A stretch of 64,000 nt of DNA from Fragum whitleyi (GCA_948146395.1 OX411545.1:24445526-24509525), one strand, 5' to 3'. Shown: positions 21,845-32,933, counted from the first letter of the stretch. A program made the numbers and translations. Notes: generated from the letters alone by a model not told the origin.

Positions 21845-21890
21845 GTAAGTGCCTTTATATTCATAGGCACTTACAATAGTGTTGCACTGA
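21829..21890. repeat. Perfect 25-bp stem hairpin
   Basis: TCAGTGCAACACTATTGTAA and five further bases pair perfectly with the inverted copy around a 12-base loop. Pairing continues imperfectly outward (atctcgaggga / ccccttgatct). It could be a short palindromic transposon or a transcribed hairpin. Confidence 0.85.
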
Positions 21891-22100
21891 CCCCTTGATC
21901 TAGAATGTGATGGAAAATCTGCTATATTCCAAAGACTGAATATTTTAAAAGTACAATAAAAATGAATGGAAAAAGATTTCTTTCAGTATGGATTGATCGT
22001 TTAATTGTGAGGAGGAAATATCAGAGTCATATGATACTTGACTACCGTAGCAAGACAATCTCTGTGAAAACTTATTAATATAAAGTCATATATATATAAA

Positions 22101-23578
22101 GTGACGTCAAGAAAAAACGCTCCATTGATAATTTGGTGTTAATTTTCTGTATGACAGTTTGCATCGTGAAAAATATAGACAACCTTATATAAAAGCCCTT
22201 TGCACGTGCCAAAATGAAAAAAAAAAAAAAACAAAACAAACAAACAAAACAGACAAAGAGAAAAACAACAAAAATAAGAACAACAGAAACAAAAAAAAGA
22301 AGAAAACAAATATGTCATGAAATTGCTATGCCTTAACTTGAGTAGTGGTTCCCATAAGTTTAAGCAACAGGTGCGACATCAACACATTGTTGCTTCAAAT
22401 AAAAGAAGATGCTTAGGCATCAGGCTCGTGGCAAAACATTCTTTGCTTGAATCCTGATAACTAAGAGGAAAAAATACCATTATTATAGTAATGATTCCTT
22501 CTAAAACTGTTTAAAAGAATTTTTGGAAAGAGAAACAATCAGAAGACGAAGTCATGGATATGAGTAGCGAATGGAGAAATTATTTAGTCTTCTAGAAAAT
22601 CCAAGCTTGTGTATAAAAACTTACTTTCATATGACAACAAATGAAAACAGTATTACTTCTCTTCAAAGAAACATTAACTCAGGCTTTTAGAATCTAGACA
22701 TTGACTTTACATTACATTTTTTCAATAATGTACCTCTATTTAATAGACGGCTACCAGTCGAACCCTAACACATTGTAATTTTGATACTTGCCGAGGTGCA
22801 AGAACGTCCTGTAATTTTAGAACTAGTATTGTATTTTAACTCCGCGAAATAAATCGACAACAGATGGTAACGAATAGTTAACTTTATCTTTTCTAGTTGT
22901 CCTAGTCTTTGAACAATTTTACATGTAACTCCTGAATAAGGTGAAGAGGTCTAAACAAAATCTACATTTTAAGATGAAAAGATATACTGTAGTGATATCG
23001 ATATTATTAATCACAGAAATAATCTGAGGAACTGTCAATAGGCATATAATTTTGCTTGTATTACGTTGTGGTTCTAATTTCACATCAAAAGTCATTGCCT
23101 ATTCTTTCACAAGGACAAAGCCCATCCGTCTGCGTTATTTGTTACCACAGAGTTTTCTAAGTAAACTTGAAACAATACCATACCTTTACCAGCTTATTTT
23201 CCAGTATATTAATCAAAGAGAACGCGTGTGGTATGCTTTTGGGTGACGTTACCGAAGTCGTCTTTCTAGACCTAAAGCTGTCCAGGAGCGAACTTATCCT
23301 TGTTACTAAAAGTGAAGTGGTATTCTCCCAAACCTTATGTGTAATATTCATCGTTCAATGAACAATAGACTTGGTAAACACCGGTATTGTCTCGAAAGGT
23401 GGGGTGCCAATCTTTGAAGCTGCATTATAACTTCCCTTCAAATATCGACTCAGTTCTTGCGAGAGCCGGAATGCATTTAATTTGCCTTCAATTTGAAGAA
23501 AAAGGATTTAACGCGGTATGTGCCTTCTTTAAATAATTGCCCTTTGCATATGGCTTAGGCTTTTTGTATCGACATCAG
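22101..23578. mobile_element. fam-T Tc1/mariner-like element, 1.48 kb
   Basis: The left end 'gtgacgtcaagaaaaaacgc' and inverted right end 'gacatcag|TA' match the ends of 49258-50079. Both copies share internal blocks, such as 'gtgccaatctttgaagctg' / 'gtgtcaatctttgaagctg' and 'aaataattgccctttgcatatgg'. The length is near that of an autonomous Tc1-like element, but I found no intact transposase frame; 23052-23361 holds overlapping short frames without a DDE motif. The left flank TA is eroded. Confidence 0.6.
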
Positions 23579-23899
23579 TATATTTCACACCTTTGCTTCA
23601 AGATTATAAAAAAGGCTCTTCTATAAACATTAGAAAAGTCTGAATTAAGAATTCACACGAAACATTTTGCTAATATTGCTCCATATGTTACCTGTTTGTC
23701 TGTGCTCTTCGAAAAGGTCAAAATGATAGCAAGAAATCTTAGTGCTCCACACACTTTCTTAGAACTACGAGTATTTTTTTACTATGTAATTATCTTTATA
23801 GTTAATTTTAAACATTGCAAAAAGAACAAAAATCTATCCTAATAAAAAGGTACCTGTATCTGGCAACTACGTAAAATAAATATTTAACACAGAGATTTG

Positions 23900-24303
23900 A
23901 TCAAGTGGAAGGTCAAGGTAAATGATTTTTGAATGAAAGTGGACTTGGGAGGAGCGAGGTTTGAGTGCAATTAAGGGGGTGGTAATATAACATCGCTTCA
24001 TTCTATATTCGTCCAACTTGTGATATTTGATTATCCCTCATTTAATAAGATATACATACTTTTCGGTTTATGTGTCTACAGGAACGAATCAGTCGCTTTA
24101 AAATCCATACTTACCAATAAAAAAGGAATTATTTGATGGATTTGAATGAAATGTTGATCGTTTTGAACAGTTTCGAAACGTTAAAGAACAGTTTCGCAAG
24201 GTTAGTGAATGGTATGAGAAGTGTTTGGAATGAATGAATGGAGCGCTGATCGAATAATTTGGGATGGTTTTGCTCGAGTGTCAATTTTCCATGTCACAAA
24301 CTG
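23900..24303 (+). mobile_element. fam-A MITE, copy 1, degenerate
   Basis: The right half is clear: 'gtgtttggaatgaatgaatggagcgctgatcg' and 'gtgtcaattttccatgtcacaaactg|TA'. The left end is eroded. Confidence 0.6.
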
Positions 24304-24513
24304 TAAGACCCTAGCCAGTTTGCGCATCCACTTACTTTTGCATGTCCTAGATGGTCGCTTTCCGCGAGACGGGATTCATTTGTTTTTCTAATGTATGTAT
24401 ATCGAATAACAAAAGAAGCGACACAAACCAACCTCATTCTCTTTCCTTCTCTGTCAATTCAATGCACCCCCATTTTCCTTAAATTATTGTTGAATAAATT
24501 TGTCAACTTTATA

Positions 24514-25571
24514 TGAGCCTGTGAGTGACTTTTCAAACAATTTGACATGTGCGTGAATGGAAAACATACACCAGCCTTGACTGCCACATAGTATACTTAG
24601 TTCCAAAAGAAAGTGTGCACTTTTGAATTTTGAATATCTCTGAATTTACACAATCTTTCGTCAAGAAACGTTGTATGAATATCCAAAAGAGTATGTACAA
24701 ACGATATTTGAAGACAAAGTTTGCGCGATGAGCTTAAATTTCTGCTTAATTGAGAAATTTGAATTTGCATTTTTTGCATGCACATCACGCGTTAGACAAA
24801 TAATTGGTCTGAAAATGCATTCAGTTGAATCTTTGCGGTTTTCCTAAGCATAAAATCACATCTTCAATACAATTGTGCATGCTGCTACAACGTGGTTTGA
24901 CTACCAATAAACATCGTTGAACAAATTCGAACCTTGACAGATTTAGAACGTAATTAAAATTGTTTGAGCATTTATTCTCCAATAGAAATCGACGCCATCA
25001 TTTTGTAAGGCCTTTAATAAGCAAATCGAGATGTCATAGAACGCCATAGCAAAATTCAATGACAAGTTACTGGCCTAACAACGTAGCAATGTCCAACGTT
25101 AACGTACACGTTACGTCTGCATAGGAATTAAAACTTCTGTTTTAAAATGGCTTGGAATGGCTTCTGAAACTCTATAATGCAACACCGACACATAGCCCTT
25201 ATCAAAGAAAAAGTTGTAAGGGGGTCAAATTTCAACAATTTAAGTTCTGCCTGCATGCAGTACTTTATCCAAATCTGATATGACATTTAATTTCAAAAGG
25301 TCTTGACTAAAGTGTGCTATCAAATATACTCGAAGATTTTCCTCCAACTTTGTAAAAATGAAGAGAAATGCAAAAAGTGAAAGTGCACACTTTCTTATGG
25401 AACTCAGTATATAAATATAAGTTTGTCTGACTTTCTAAAGACACCTTTGGACTCTATCTTTCTACAAAGCGCAAAGTGGAGACCCTAGTCAGATTGTGCA
25501 AATGCACAGGCTAGCCAGAGTCTTTGTTTGGCGCACTTTTGAAATTGTTGGAAATGTCACGCACAGGCTCA
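24514..25571. mobile_element. fam-F element carrying a mariner-like insertion
   Basis: Left TATA|TGAGCCTGTGAGTGAC and right inverted ..GTCACGCACAGGCTCA|TATA. Smaller fam-F copies are 84 bp (52232-52315) and 242 bp (26309-26550). Most of this one is the 812-bp element at 24596-25407. Confidence 0.65.
24596..25407. mobile_element. Mariner-like element, non-autonomous, 812 bp
   Basis: TA-flanked inverted ends CTTAGTTCCAAAAGAAAGTG at left against CTGAGTTCCATAAGAAAGTG (read inward) at right, pairing for about 30 bp through tgtgcacttt. No transposase frame; the frame at 24597-24788 runs into the terminal repeat. Nested within a fam-F element. Confidence 0.75.
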
Positions 25572-25577
25572 TATATT

Positions 25578-25800
25578 ATGCGTTATTATTCACCGGACAG
25601 GGTGTAGCTTAGCCTTGACGTAATTTCAGCGGGATTACGTTACTTTGAATTCTGTCAAAATTTAGACGGCAGTTATCCTTCACGCGTGTAAATAACGGTA
25701 CCCTAAAACCATAAGTATAAGTATACCTATTTCATATCCGTGTTACCAAAACCTGGTAACTTCAGCTTGTCAAGAGGGTGTTTGGTTTACCACCGTCGAT
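25578..25800 (+). repeat. fam-I repeat
   Basis: Contains attcaccggACAGGGtGTaGC, cacgcgtgtaaataacgg and gttaccaaaacctggtaacttcagcttgtc, with the same order and spacing as 20695-20930. Confidence 0.65.
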
Positions 25801-26308
25801 TTATCGTTTCAAGTTTACAAAATGTCAGCTATCCATTAAAATGTGTGATATATAAAAATAGTTGATTTATATGCAACGACCGGTTAATAAGGCCTTGTTT
25901 TACGAGGGCAAAACACGTGGATAATACATGCGCTTGAAAAAATATTGTTTGAACCTGGATTAACGCTTGAAAAACGATCACAACAACGCCAATGTTTTAT
26001 AAACGACGTAAGATCCAAAACCAGCAGAGCGAACCTCCTTAATAGTAACATTTGAAAAACTTGATGATAAAATTGGTTCAATTAAATAATTGTTTGAAAT
26101 TGATTTTGATCGCTTTTTTTTGTTTGTTTCTTAAAAATTCTTTAAATGTTTCGTCCAGCGAAAAAAAACATCTGGGAACTCAGTAAAATAAATATTCTTG
26201 GAGGAGATTGGTTTTAGCAAGGGTCAACCAGAAGGCGCATTACAGAATAATACATAGGAAAGTAATTTAATCATTCTAGATTCAGTACGAAATAAAAGTG
26301 ATCAAATA
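25801..26308. other. Intergenic stretch, nothing firm
   Basis: A minus-strand frame (25884-26081) has no recognisable features. A short 'ctcagtaaaataaatattc' motif resembles sequence near 23865 and 50115. Confidence 0.4.
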
Positions 26309-26550
26309 TGAGCCTGTATGTGAGATTTCCAATAAATTCATATATGTACATAGCAAACACTTTGACCAGCCTGTGCATCCGCACAGTCTGACCAGAGTCT
26401 TCGCTTTAAGTAACATAGATAGATAAGGTCTCAAAGTACTTGTACACCATCAGGTAACATTACATTTACAGTAGTTGGCTGTCTACGCTGCTGAATGTTT
26501 GCACATCACGCATGTTCCGTGACTTGTTGGAAATGTCACACACAGGCCCA
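26309..26550. mobile_element. fam-F MITE, 242 bp
   Basis: TA|TGAGCCTGTATGTGAGATTT at left, inverted GGAAATGTCACACACAGGCCCA|TA at right, with slight end variation. Confidence 0.7.
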
Positions 26551-26724
26551 TATAATATCGACCATTTCGTCGATCTGGATATTTTGTTGCATTTTCTTTA
26601 ATAAAAATCTTCGTTCTTTTCTCTGTGTGTTTCTTCGCGGAACAATCAGGGCCCGAGGTTATAAACCTTTTCTCATGCTCAATTGAGAATTTTCTCAAAT
26701 TTTGAATTTGAGTTTATGTATATA

Positions 26725-27640
26725 TCTTTAATTCCTCCACTGTAGGAGATATTCTATACAATTTAAACATATAACATCAGAAAGAAAAGAATACAATACA
26801 TAATACATACATTGAACAAAGCAAACACACTGAGAATCACACACATATAATATTAATACACAAGTTCATACAGTTAGACGAACGAATATAAGCTCACTGC
26901 ACACACGCGCACAATCAACCACCCACCTCTACACACTAAACACCCACACACACATATACAGAGTCATAGGCACATATGTGCATATATTCACAGACGCAAA
27001 AGTCTTTTACACCCATCGGTAGCCGAGCGCAAGACCGTCACAACTGCCTATAAACATATAAGCAGTTCCAGCCGCCATACACCGATCCATGGAGCCGTGT
27101 AGATTGAGCTCGACATCCCTCACACACAATACGAACATTTTGTTTGAATAGTCTGTGAATGATGCCAAGCAAGAATGCAAGTCTTCAGGGTACAATTAAT
27201 TGTAATTTTAAATTTATTTTACACCAACACTCTATTTGACCAACCTTGTTATGCTGCCTTGCAAATACAGTGCATTAAGCCTGCAAGGTAGAATAGAGGA
27301 TAGCGCACCGGATTTAAAACAAGTCTGCATTCGAAAGCGAAAGATGGTTGGAACAAACTGTGTTCTATATACAATGACTTCTGTACTTTTTCATGGCTAG
27401 ATGAAGGTAACGATAGGAAATTCTTTTAAACCTAAGCATTTTATCAACATTAATCCCAAATAAGCTAGAATTGTCATCTAGTAAATAAGATATATATTCA
27501 AATGTACTCAAACTATCTAAGGTTACCAATGTATCATTATCAAAATACTGACTTACGTATCGTTTAAATTGACTGCGTATTATTCCTACGTATTCACAAT
27601 CAAAAATAACATGAGTCATAAGATCACATTGAAACAGAAT
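26725..27640 (-). mobile_element. 5'-truncated LINE 3' end
   Basis: On the minus strand an ORF2-like C terminus (27365-27634) is followed by about 600 bp of GT-rich untranslated sequence ending near 'tggaggaattaaagatatatac'. A 5'-truncated copy with only the C terminus and 3' UTR is usual for non-LTR retrotransposons. The clade cannot be named from this piece. Confidence 0.5.
27365..27634 (-). pseudogene. LINE ORF2 C-terminal remnant
   Basis: The frame reads through ILFQCDLMTHVIFDCEYVGI, then IRSQFKRYVSQYF, and ends LHLAMKKYRSHCI. The C-x4-H-x4-C spacing followed by a charged helix resembles the zinc-knuckle end of many non-LTR reverse transcriptases, where 'H-x-x-x-x-C' precedes a helical tail. 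No catalytic reverse-transcriptase motif is present in the retained part. A chance match is possible. Confidence 0.4.
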
Positions 27641-27759
27641 TACGGCTTAAATATCAATTTGTTTGAGAAAATTCTGATTTGAGAATGAGAAAAGTTTTAT
27701 AACTATTGGCTCAGATGGTTTAAAATCCAGCCAATTATATCCTGATATTTTTTATCTGT

Positions 27760-27935
27760 ATGAATGGGACATTAATCTTATTGAACTAATTCGGAGTGTT
27801 TTCAACGGTTTCGGAGTGTTTTTGAATAGTTTGAGTGAGTGTTTGGTTCAATGAAAGGACAGCTGAGTTACTGCTTTGAAATGATTCTGAATGAAATTAG
27901 TGTCAATTAAACAATGATTCTAACTATAATGTGGT
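27760..27935 (+). mobile_element. fam-A MITE, copy 2, right part only
   Basis: Retains 'tttgaatagtttgagtgagtgtttgg', 'aaaggacagctgag' and 'agtgtcaattaaac..atgattctaacta'. The left half is absent. Confidence 0.5.
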
Positions 27936-28302
27936 CTTTTAAGATTAACGTTCGAAAAAAAAGGTTAACGCTCGAAAAAATCAATGCATTTGCTCCCCAT
28001 TTTTGATCGAATTTTGTAAGTATGAAGAGTATAATCGAGCTGATATAAAATTCGGATGTTTCATGACAGAAACAGTGTGAAATCATTTCTATTATCCGAC
28101 TGTAATTTGGAGATAAAAGCCATTTTTCAGAAGCAAGACTGAACACAAAAGTATTATCATGAAAACGTGTGGTATGGGCATTTTTTCACCTAGAGCGTAA
28201 ATAATGAACGTTTAACCAAGAAGTTTTCTACCAGGAAAAAATACTACCCACTTGGCATTTCAAAAAGAGAGCTATACTGATCATAAAGAAAAAGAATCTC
28301 TT

Positions 28303-28381
28303 TGAATGAATGAATGAATGAATGAATGAATGAATGAATGAATGAATGAATGAATGAATGAATGAATGAATGAATGAATGA
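28303..28381 (+). repeat. (TGAA)n microsatellite, about 20 units
   Basis: Pure tetranucleotide run. The same unit occurs as 'gaatgaatgaatg' inside fam-A elements, and fam-A pieces lie on both sides, so it probably expanded from one. Confidence 0.95.
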
Positions 28382-28519
28382 GGCTTTAGACAAAATAGTT
28401 AGCTTGGATCATCGAGTACGCGAAGAAAATAATTATTATGAGCATGTGCGTTACAATGCCAACAATTTGAAATGTTCATAAGGTACCAACTTTGACAAGA
28501 GTAGCATCCACATAGTGTT

Positions 28520-28656
28520 AAGTAGGACGAAATTGATGATATTGGATTATCTCCCTTTAATTTCACTCAAAAGAACTCGCTCCTCCCGCTCATTCCAGTT
28601 TATTCGGAAATTATTTCTAAATCATCTGTGTTAATTTAACGATGTTGTTTACAGTG
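28520..28656 (-). mobile_element. fam-A MITE, copy 3, fragment
   Basis: 'attggattatctccctttaatttcactcaaaa' and the terminal 'aatttaacgatgttgtttacagt' match the left end of fam-A in reverse. Confidence 0.6.
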
Positions 28657-28969
28657 GACACGAAACAAAAAAAATCGTTTGAGGGTGACCTAAACGACGT
28701 AACTACTGATTGAATTATGACGTATTAATCCGCGACAAAGTTGGAATCAAAATGACTGAATATGTCTTGGTTTAACTGAAATTTTATAAAAATTGAGTGT
28801 TTAGATTGGGCAATCCAGTATTTGAGTGGCAGCAGCGATATGTGCATCATCTCATTTAGATAAAATGATATAATGACATAGTATAATATAGTGACAAGTT
28901 TTCGCGTTTTTTACTTAAGGCTCATCTGCGGAATAAACAGCTTACTAATAATTCTATTCTAGACTCGAT

Positions 28970-29715
28970 TAAGATCAGATTGTCCGAAAGCAAATCTCCT
29001 GTAGGTCACATAGAAAATCTCATGATAGATCATACACATCTCAAAGAGTTTCAGATAAGAGGAGGTAACTCCAATCTACAATTTAGGTGTTGAAGGGACT
29101 AGTGAATATTTAAGTTTGAAATCCAAAATACCCTCTCCATCTGTTGCTCTGCATCTCAAAGAAAATCTCATGACAGATCGTATAAGTCTAAAAGAAAATC
29201 TCATGACAGATCGTATAAATCTAAAAGAAAATCTCATGACAGATCCTATAAGTTTAAAAGAAAATCTTAAGACAGATCCTAAAATTTTAAAAGAAAATCT
29301 CATGACAGAACTTATTCGTCTAAAAGAAAATTTTATGACAGATCATATAAGTTTAAAAGAAAATCTCACCAGGGATCCTATATTTCTTCAAAGAAAATCT
29401 CATGAGAGATCCTTTATTTCTTCACGGAAAAAAATCTCATGACAGATCCTATAATTCTAAAGGAAAATCTCATGACAGATCCTCTTATTCAACTAAAAGA
29501 AAATCTCATGACAGATCTCATCCGACTAATAGAAACTCTCATGAGAGATCCTATATTTCTTCGAAGAAAATTTCATGACAGATCCATTAATTCTAAAAGA
29601 AAATATCATGACAGATCCTATATTTCTTCAAAGGAAATCTCACGAAAGATCCTATATTTCATCAAAGAAAATCCCATGACAGATTCTATATTTCTTCAGA
29701 GAATCGTTACCGAAT
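28970..29715 (+). repeat. Minisatellite of 33-bp units
   Basis: About 20 imperfect copies of 'aaagaaaatctcatgacaga' plus a variable tail (tcgtataagtcta). At 29158-29345 the period is exactly 33 bp, giving an in-frame 11-residue repeat KENLMTDRISL. Later units vary in length and break the frame. The reverse strand is also open as a repeat (VMRFSFRLIRS), so coding is doubtful. The unit-like sequence begins, degenerate, near 28975. Confidence 0.9.
29116..29442 (+). CDS. Repetitive open frame in the minisatellite
   Basis: 108 codons with eight copies of an 11-residue repeat of the type LKENLMTDxIS. It is most likely a by-product of a 33-bp repeat whose unit length is a multiple of three: the frame stops where unit length changes, and the opposite strand is open as well. 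No acceptor, donor or signal peptide is evident. Confidence 0.12.
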   Translation: MKSKIPSPSVALHLKENLMTDRISLKENLMTDRINLKENLMTDPISLKENLKTDPKILKENLMTELIRLKENFMTDHISLKENLTRDPIFLQRKSHERSFISSRKKIS

Positions 29716-30257
29716 TTTCGTTCAAACCAACATGACAGACAAGGTACCTGTAGAGAATAAATTCTGCAGTTATTTTCTATCGGCTCTACCCCGCCCTGGC
29801 TTTTACGCGAGAATGACGTCATAATGCTTCGAATGCGTCTATCTATCATTTCTTATCATAGAACAAAACGAGATTATTAACAGATTTGTTTTACCAAAAT
29901 TGCCAAAACTTTGCTAATAAATGAGTTGTAAGTGTGTTACATTTGGTTTTTCCAACGTTTTAAAGGACAATAAAAGTTGGCTAAATCAAGCGAGCAAAGC
30001 TACAACTGCAACCTTTGTCATATTCATACTTTAACGCGAGGTATAGACAAATATAAGCCTGCATATAATTGTAGTCTGTTCTTAGTCTATACCACTAGAT
30101 TTTCACTTTTAAACTAGATAGTTTTTTAAATATATACTGTGTACCCAGTGCTCCCTTTCAGCACTTTAGTTTTAGGATAATTTTGCAAAGGTTTTTATTT
30201 TCAAATCATGACAAAGATTAATACCATTTCGCCTACTATGTAACTCGGTAATTTATG
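29716..30257. other. Intergenic stretch, nothing recognised
   Basis: AT-rich, with a 'gagaatgacgtcataatg' block like one near fam-J. No gene seen. Confidence 0.4.
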
Positions 30258-30745
30258 TATCCCATAAAGCGACAGGGGGCCATCTAGGGACTGCATAAAA
30301 AATGGACTATAGCCAGACTACGCAAATTGCGCAGGTTGACAAGGGCCGAAACTTTTCGCATTTTGCTGGTTTTCTGAATGATGATTCTACCTTCCTGTGA
30401 AAAAATTTAGAAATGGGACCCCAGGGCCCGAGGTTATAAAACTTTTCGCAGGCTCAGGCTCAATTTTCTAAAATTTAAAATTAAAATAAAAGTATTAAAA
30501 TAAAAGGTAATATTAATAAGTTGTTATTTATAACAACTTATCAATATCATATTTTATGTTAATACATTAAAATGGGTAGTAAAACAGAATTTATGGCTTA
30601 AATCTCAAATTGAAATAAGAGAAAATTTTGAAATGAGCCTGAGAAAAGTTTTATAACCTCGGGCCCTGGTGTCCTACGATGGACCTAGTATTTGTTCCAG
30701 ATATTTATTCTACCGGTCCCAGAAAGTCCATTTTTGCCTACCGAG
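30258..30745. mobile_element. fam-B MITE interrupted by fam-E
   Basis: The left half 'gggggccatctaggg..gactatagccagactacgcaaattgcgcagg' and right half 'ttattctaccggtcccagaaagtccatttttgc' align with the two halves of the fam-B copy at 42799-43059; 30421-30669 is inserted between. Confidence 0.6.
30421..30669. mobile_element. fam-E MITE, intact, 249 bp
   Basis: Perfect ends CCAGGGCCCGAGGTTATAAA and the inverted TTTATAACCTCGGGCCCTGG; pairing continues for more than 30 bp (..cttttcgcaggctca / tgagcctgagaaaag). Inserted into a fam-B copy. Confidence 0.85.
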
Positions 30746-30752
30746 CTTACAA

Positions 30753-30764
30753 AACAACAACAAT

Positions 30765-30796
<32 letters not shown>

Positions 30797-30797
30797 C

Positions 30798-30836
<39 letters not shown>
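30753..30836 (+). repeat. (AAC)n then poly-A
   Basis: About 14 AAC units followed by about 38 A. Long Asn/Thr/Lys-rich open frames over it (30669-30911, 30679-30933) come from the repeat. Confidence 0.95.
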
Positions 30837-30837
<1 letters not shown>

Positions 30838-31120
30838 ACACACAGAGTGCGCAAAAAACATCTATTGTGGCAAGTCTATCCGTATTTTCGAAAATTGGGC
30901 TTGGTTTTTAGACCCTATCTCAAATTCAAATAATTACAAATATTTGATCCGCCAGGCAAAAATGGAGTGTCTGACGTAAAGTATCGGACATTGTATGGCC
31001 GTGCGATTTGCGCAGGCTGAACATAGTGGAAACTTTTCGCTTTTCACTTATTTTTTGTAACTAGAATGACGACCCTACATTTCCATGGAGGATTTTTCGA
31101 AATGTGATCTCTAATTGACC

Positions 31121-31223
31121 TGCCCTGTGTTCAGGATCACAAAACAAGCACGCAAGCGCACGTGGAAAGCGGCGTACAATTGGAGAACCGTTTGCACCGT
31201 TTTGTGCTCCTAAACGCAGGGCT
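31121..31223. mobile_element. fam-D MITE inside fam-B
   Basis: TGCCCTGTGTTCAGGATCAC at left and inverted cctaaacgcagggct at right. Confidence 0.75.
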
Positions 31224-31250
31224 GTACTGGGGCTTATCATTTCTCCAATA

Positions 31251-31480
31251 TGTGACCCGTCACGCGAAAAAGGACCATTTTGGCAGTGCATATTCTGTCG
31301 ATCCTAGTCAGACTGTGCGGACAGCGCAGACTGACTAGGATTGTAACTTTTTGCATCGTGCTTATTTTCTGAATCTAGAATGATCAATCTACCTTGGTTG
31401 ACCTATGCTGGATCAAATCTCTTTTTCAACAGTTCATTTTACAGATTCCCGGATGGTCCCTTTTCGCGTGACGGGTCACA
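31251..31480. mobile_element. fam-B MITE, intact, 230 bp
   Basis: TA|TGTGACCCGTCACGCGAAAA at left and the exact inverse TTTTCGCGTGACGGGTCACA|TA at right. A clear TA duplication points to a Tc1/mariner-type transposase. Confidence 0.85.
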
Positions 31481-31520
31481 TATTTATTATACGGAGTTCC
31501 CAGATGGAGCATTTTGATAG

Positions 31521-32412
31521 TCACCCTCGGAAATTATGTTAATGTGAAATACTGAAATCCTAAATAATATTTTAAAAAATTCAAAAATGATTCGTCACCA
31601 AAAATATTTGCACATGACAAAATCTGAAAGCAATGAGCTGAAAAATCATCTAAGATAGTTCTGGTAATAAGATACTTATGCACCTTAAACAACCGGATTA
31701 ATTTGACTTCTTTTTCATTTAAGTCAGATAAGGTTTTAAAATGAAAATCTGAAAAGAAAAAAAAAAAAGATAATGATATAGATCTAATTGATATTATTAG
31801 TTATTTCTAAAAATGATTATAACTCATTTTCACTTTCTATTTTCGAAATGTTTACAAAAAATCTTTTTTTTTTCAAAGGAGTTCTTAGAACATAGAAAAT
31901 TATTTGTACCGCAGCTTGAAAAGACGGAAAAGCTTATCATAGGGTGTCATAATATATGACGTCCAAAGGGAGGTAACTTCATACAACGCGAAAACTATTT
32001 ATGTCAGAGTTGTAGAATCTTCATTCTATCCCGATTCGTGGGGGAAAGAAACGACTAAAATCTGTTGAATAAGACATTTTTATTTGAAAATCGTTTTAAT
32101 TAATGAAAACTGTCTCAAGAACTGCAATGCATGTTAATTAAGGTAGCATGACGTTATTGTATTTTATAAACGGCATTTCAGGAGAAAAGTCTCGACTCAA
32201 TTAAACTGAACAGGTATTTTTTTTTACCGAATTCTCGGATGGTCCTTTTAATTCATCATAGTTGACATGGTACTCCAAGCAGATTTATATACATCATAAC
32301 TACAGTTAAGATTAAACTATGATTGAGAAACATTAGGCGTCCCTCGACGAGGAAATCTTTTCGAATCTAATCGACGAAATTGTGTCTCATTTTTCAAAGC
32401 CATATATATTTA
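31521..32412. other. Intergenic stretch, nothing recognised
   Basis: AT-rich, with poly-A at 31758-31770 and poly-T near 31865. No gene or family repeat seen. Confidence 0.45.
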
Positions 32413-32546
32413 AGAGATGAAGAGAATTTTGTTGATTTCACGGAGGTATGAAACCAAAAAAGGTAATCGCAACGAATTCATACAAGAGTGTTCTAGGTTT
32501 TTAGTTTCATGCCTCCATGAAATCAACAATACTATCTTCATTTATC
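32413..32546. mobile_element. fam-H palindromic MITE
   Basis: Arms 'gatgaagagaattttgttga..ttcacGGAGGTATGAAACcaaaaa' and inverted 'ttttagtttcatgcctccatgaaatcaacaatactatcttcat' around about 40 bp. Related arms are at 42705-42760 and 48705-48992. Confidence 0.7.
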
Positions 32547-32933
32547 ATAATTCAATTTTCTTGAAGCAGAAATGTAAAGATTTAATTCAAATTCATGGAT
32601 TGTTTAAGTGACTTCTTTTCGCGGAAGCTAACAAAAAAGCTGCGTAATCAAAATATTTTTCATTGACAGAATTGTGAATCGCGTGAAAAGTGGGCAACTA
32701 TTTCCAAACGGTTGTCAACGTTTCGCCTTCCTTATACCATGGTCGAAGATTACATGTGTAAAATCATAAGATACGTGTGTTTGCAAGACTTTGTATACTC
32801 AAAAGTAGTTGTATGGCGATTTTCCCCTTTCTGTAATAGATAAGTAAACTTCGTTCGGGCATTGACAAAAATATCATAAACCCAGCTATTAGCTTTATTT
32901 GCGATATTTAAATACTCTATATACGATGTATAG
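32547..32933. other. Intergenic stretch, nothing recognised
   Basis: No gene, repeat family or RNA seen. Confidence 0.4.

Larger units (their letters stand above)
26647..27712. mobile_element. fam-E MITE split by a LINE fragment
   Basis: Left end CAGGGCCCGAGGTTATAAAC as in 30421-30669. The right end 'gagaatgagaaaagttttataact' is the inverted counterpart, with its last bases mutated. The internal sequence next to each end matches the intact copy; the middle is LINE 3' sequence. Confidence 0.6.
30955..31520. mobile_element. fam-B MITE split by fam-D and a second fam-B
   Basis: Left part with 'gatttgcgcaggctgaacatagtggaaacttttcgc', then fam-D at 31121-31223, a short middle piece 'gtactgg', a whole second fam-B at 31251-31480, and the right part 'ttattatacggagttcccagatgg' resuming at 31483. 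All pieces align in order with 42799-43059. Confidence 0.6.

Noticed and set aside
30669..30933. Asn/Thr/Lys-rich frames of 80-84 codons
   Set aside because: They are translations of (AAC)n and poly-A inside a fam-B element.
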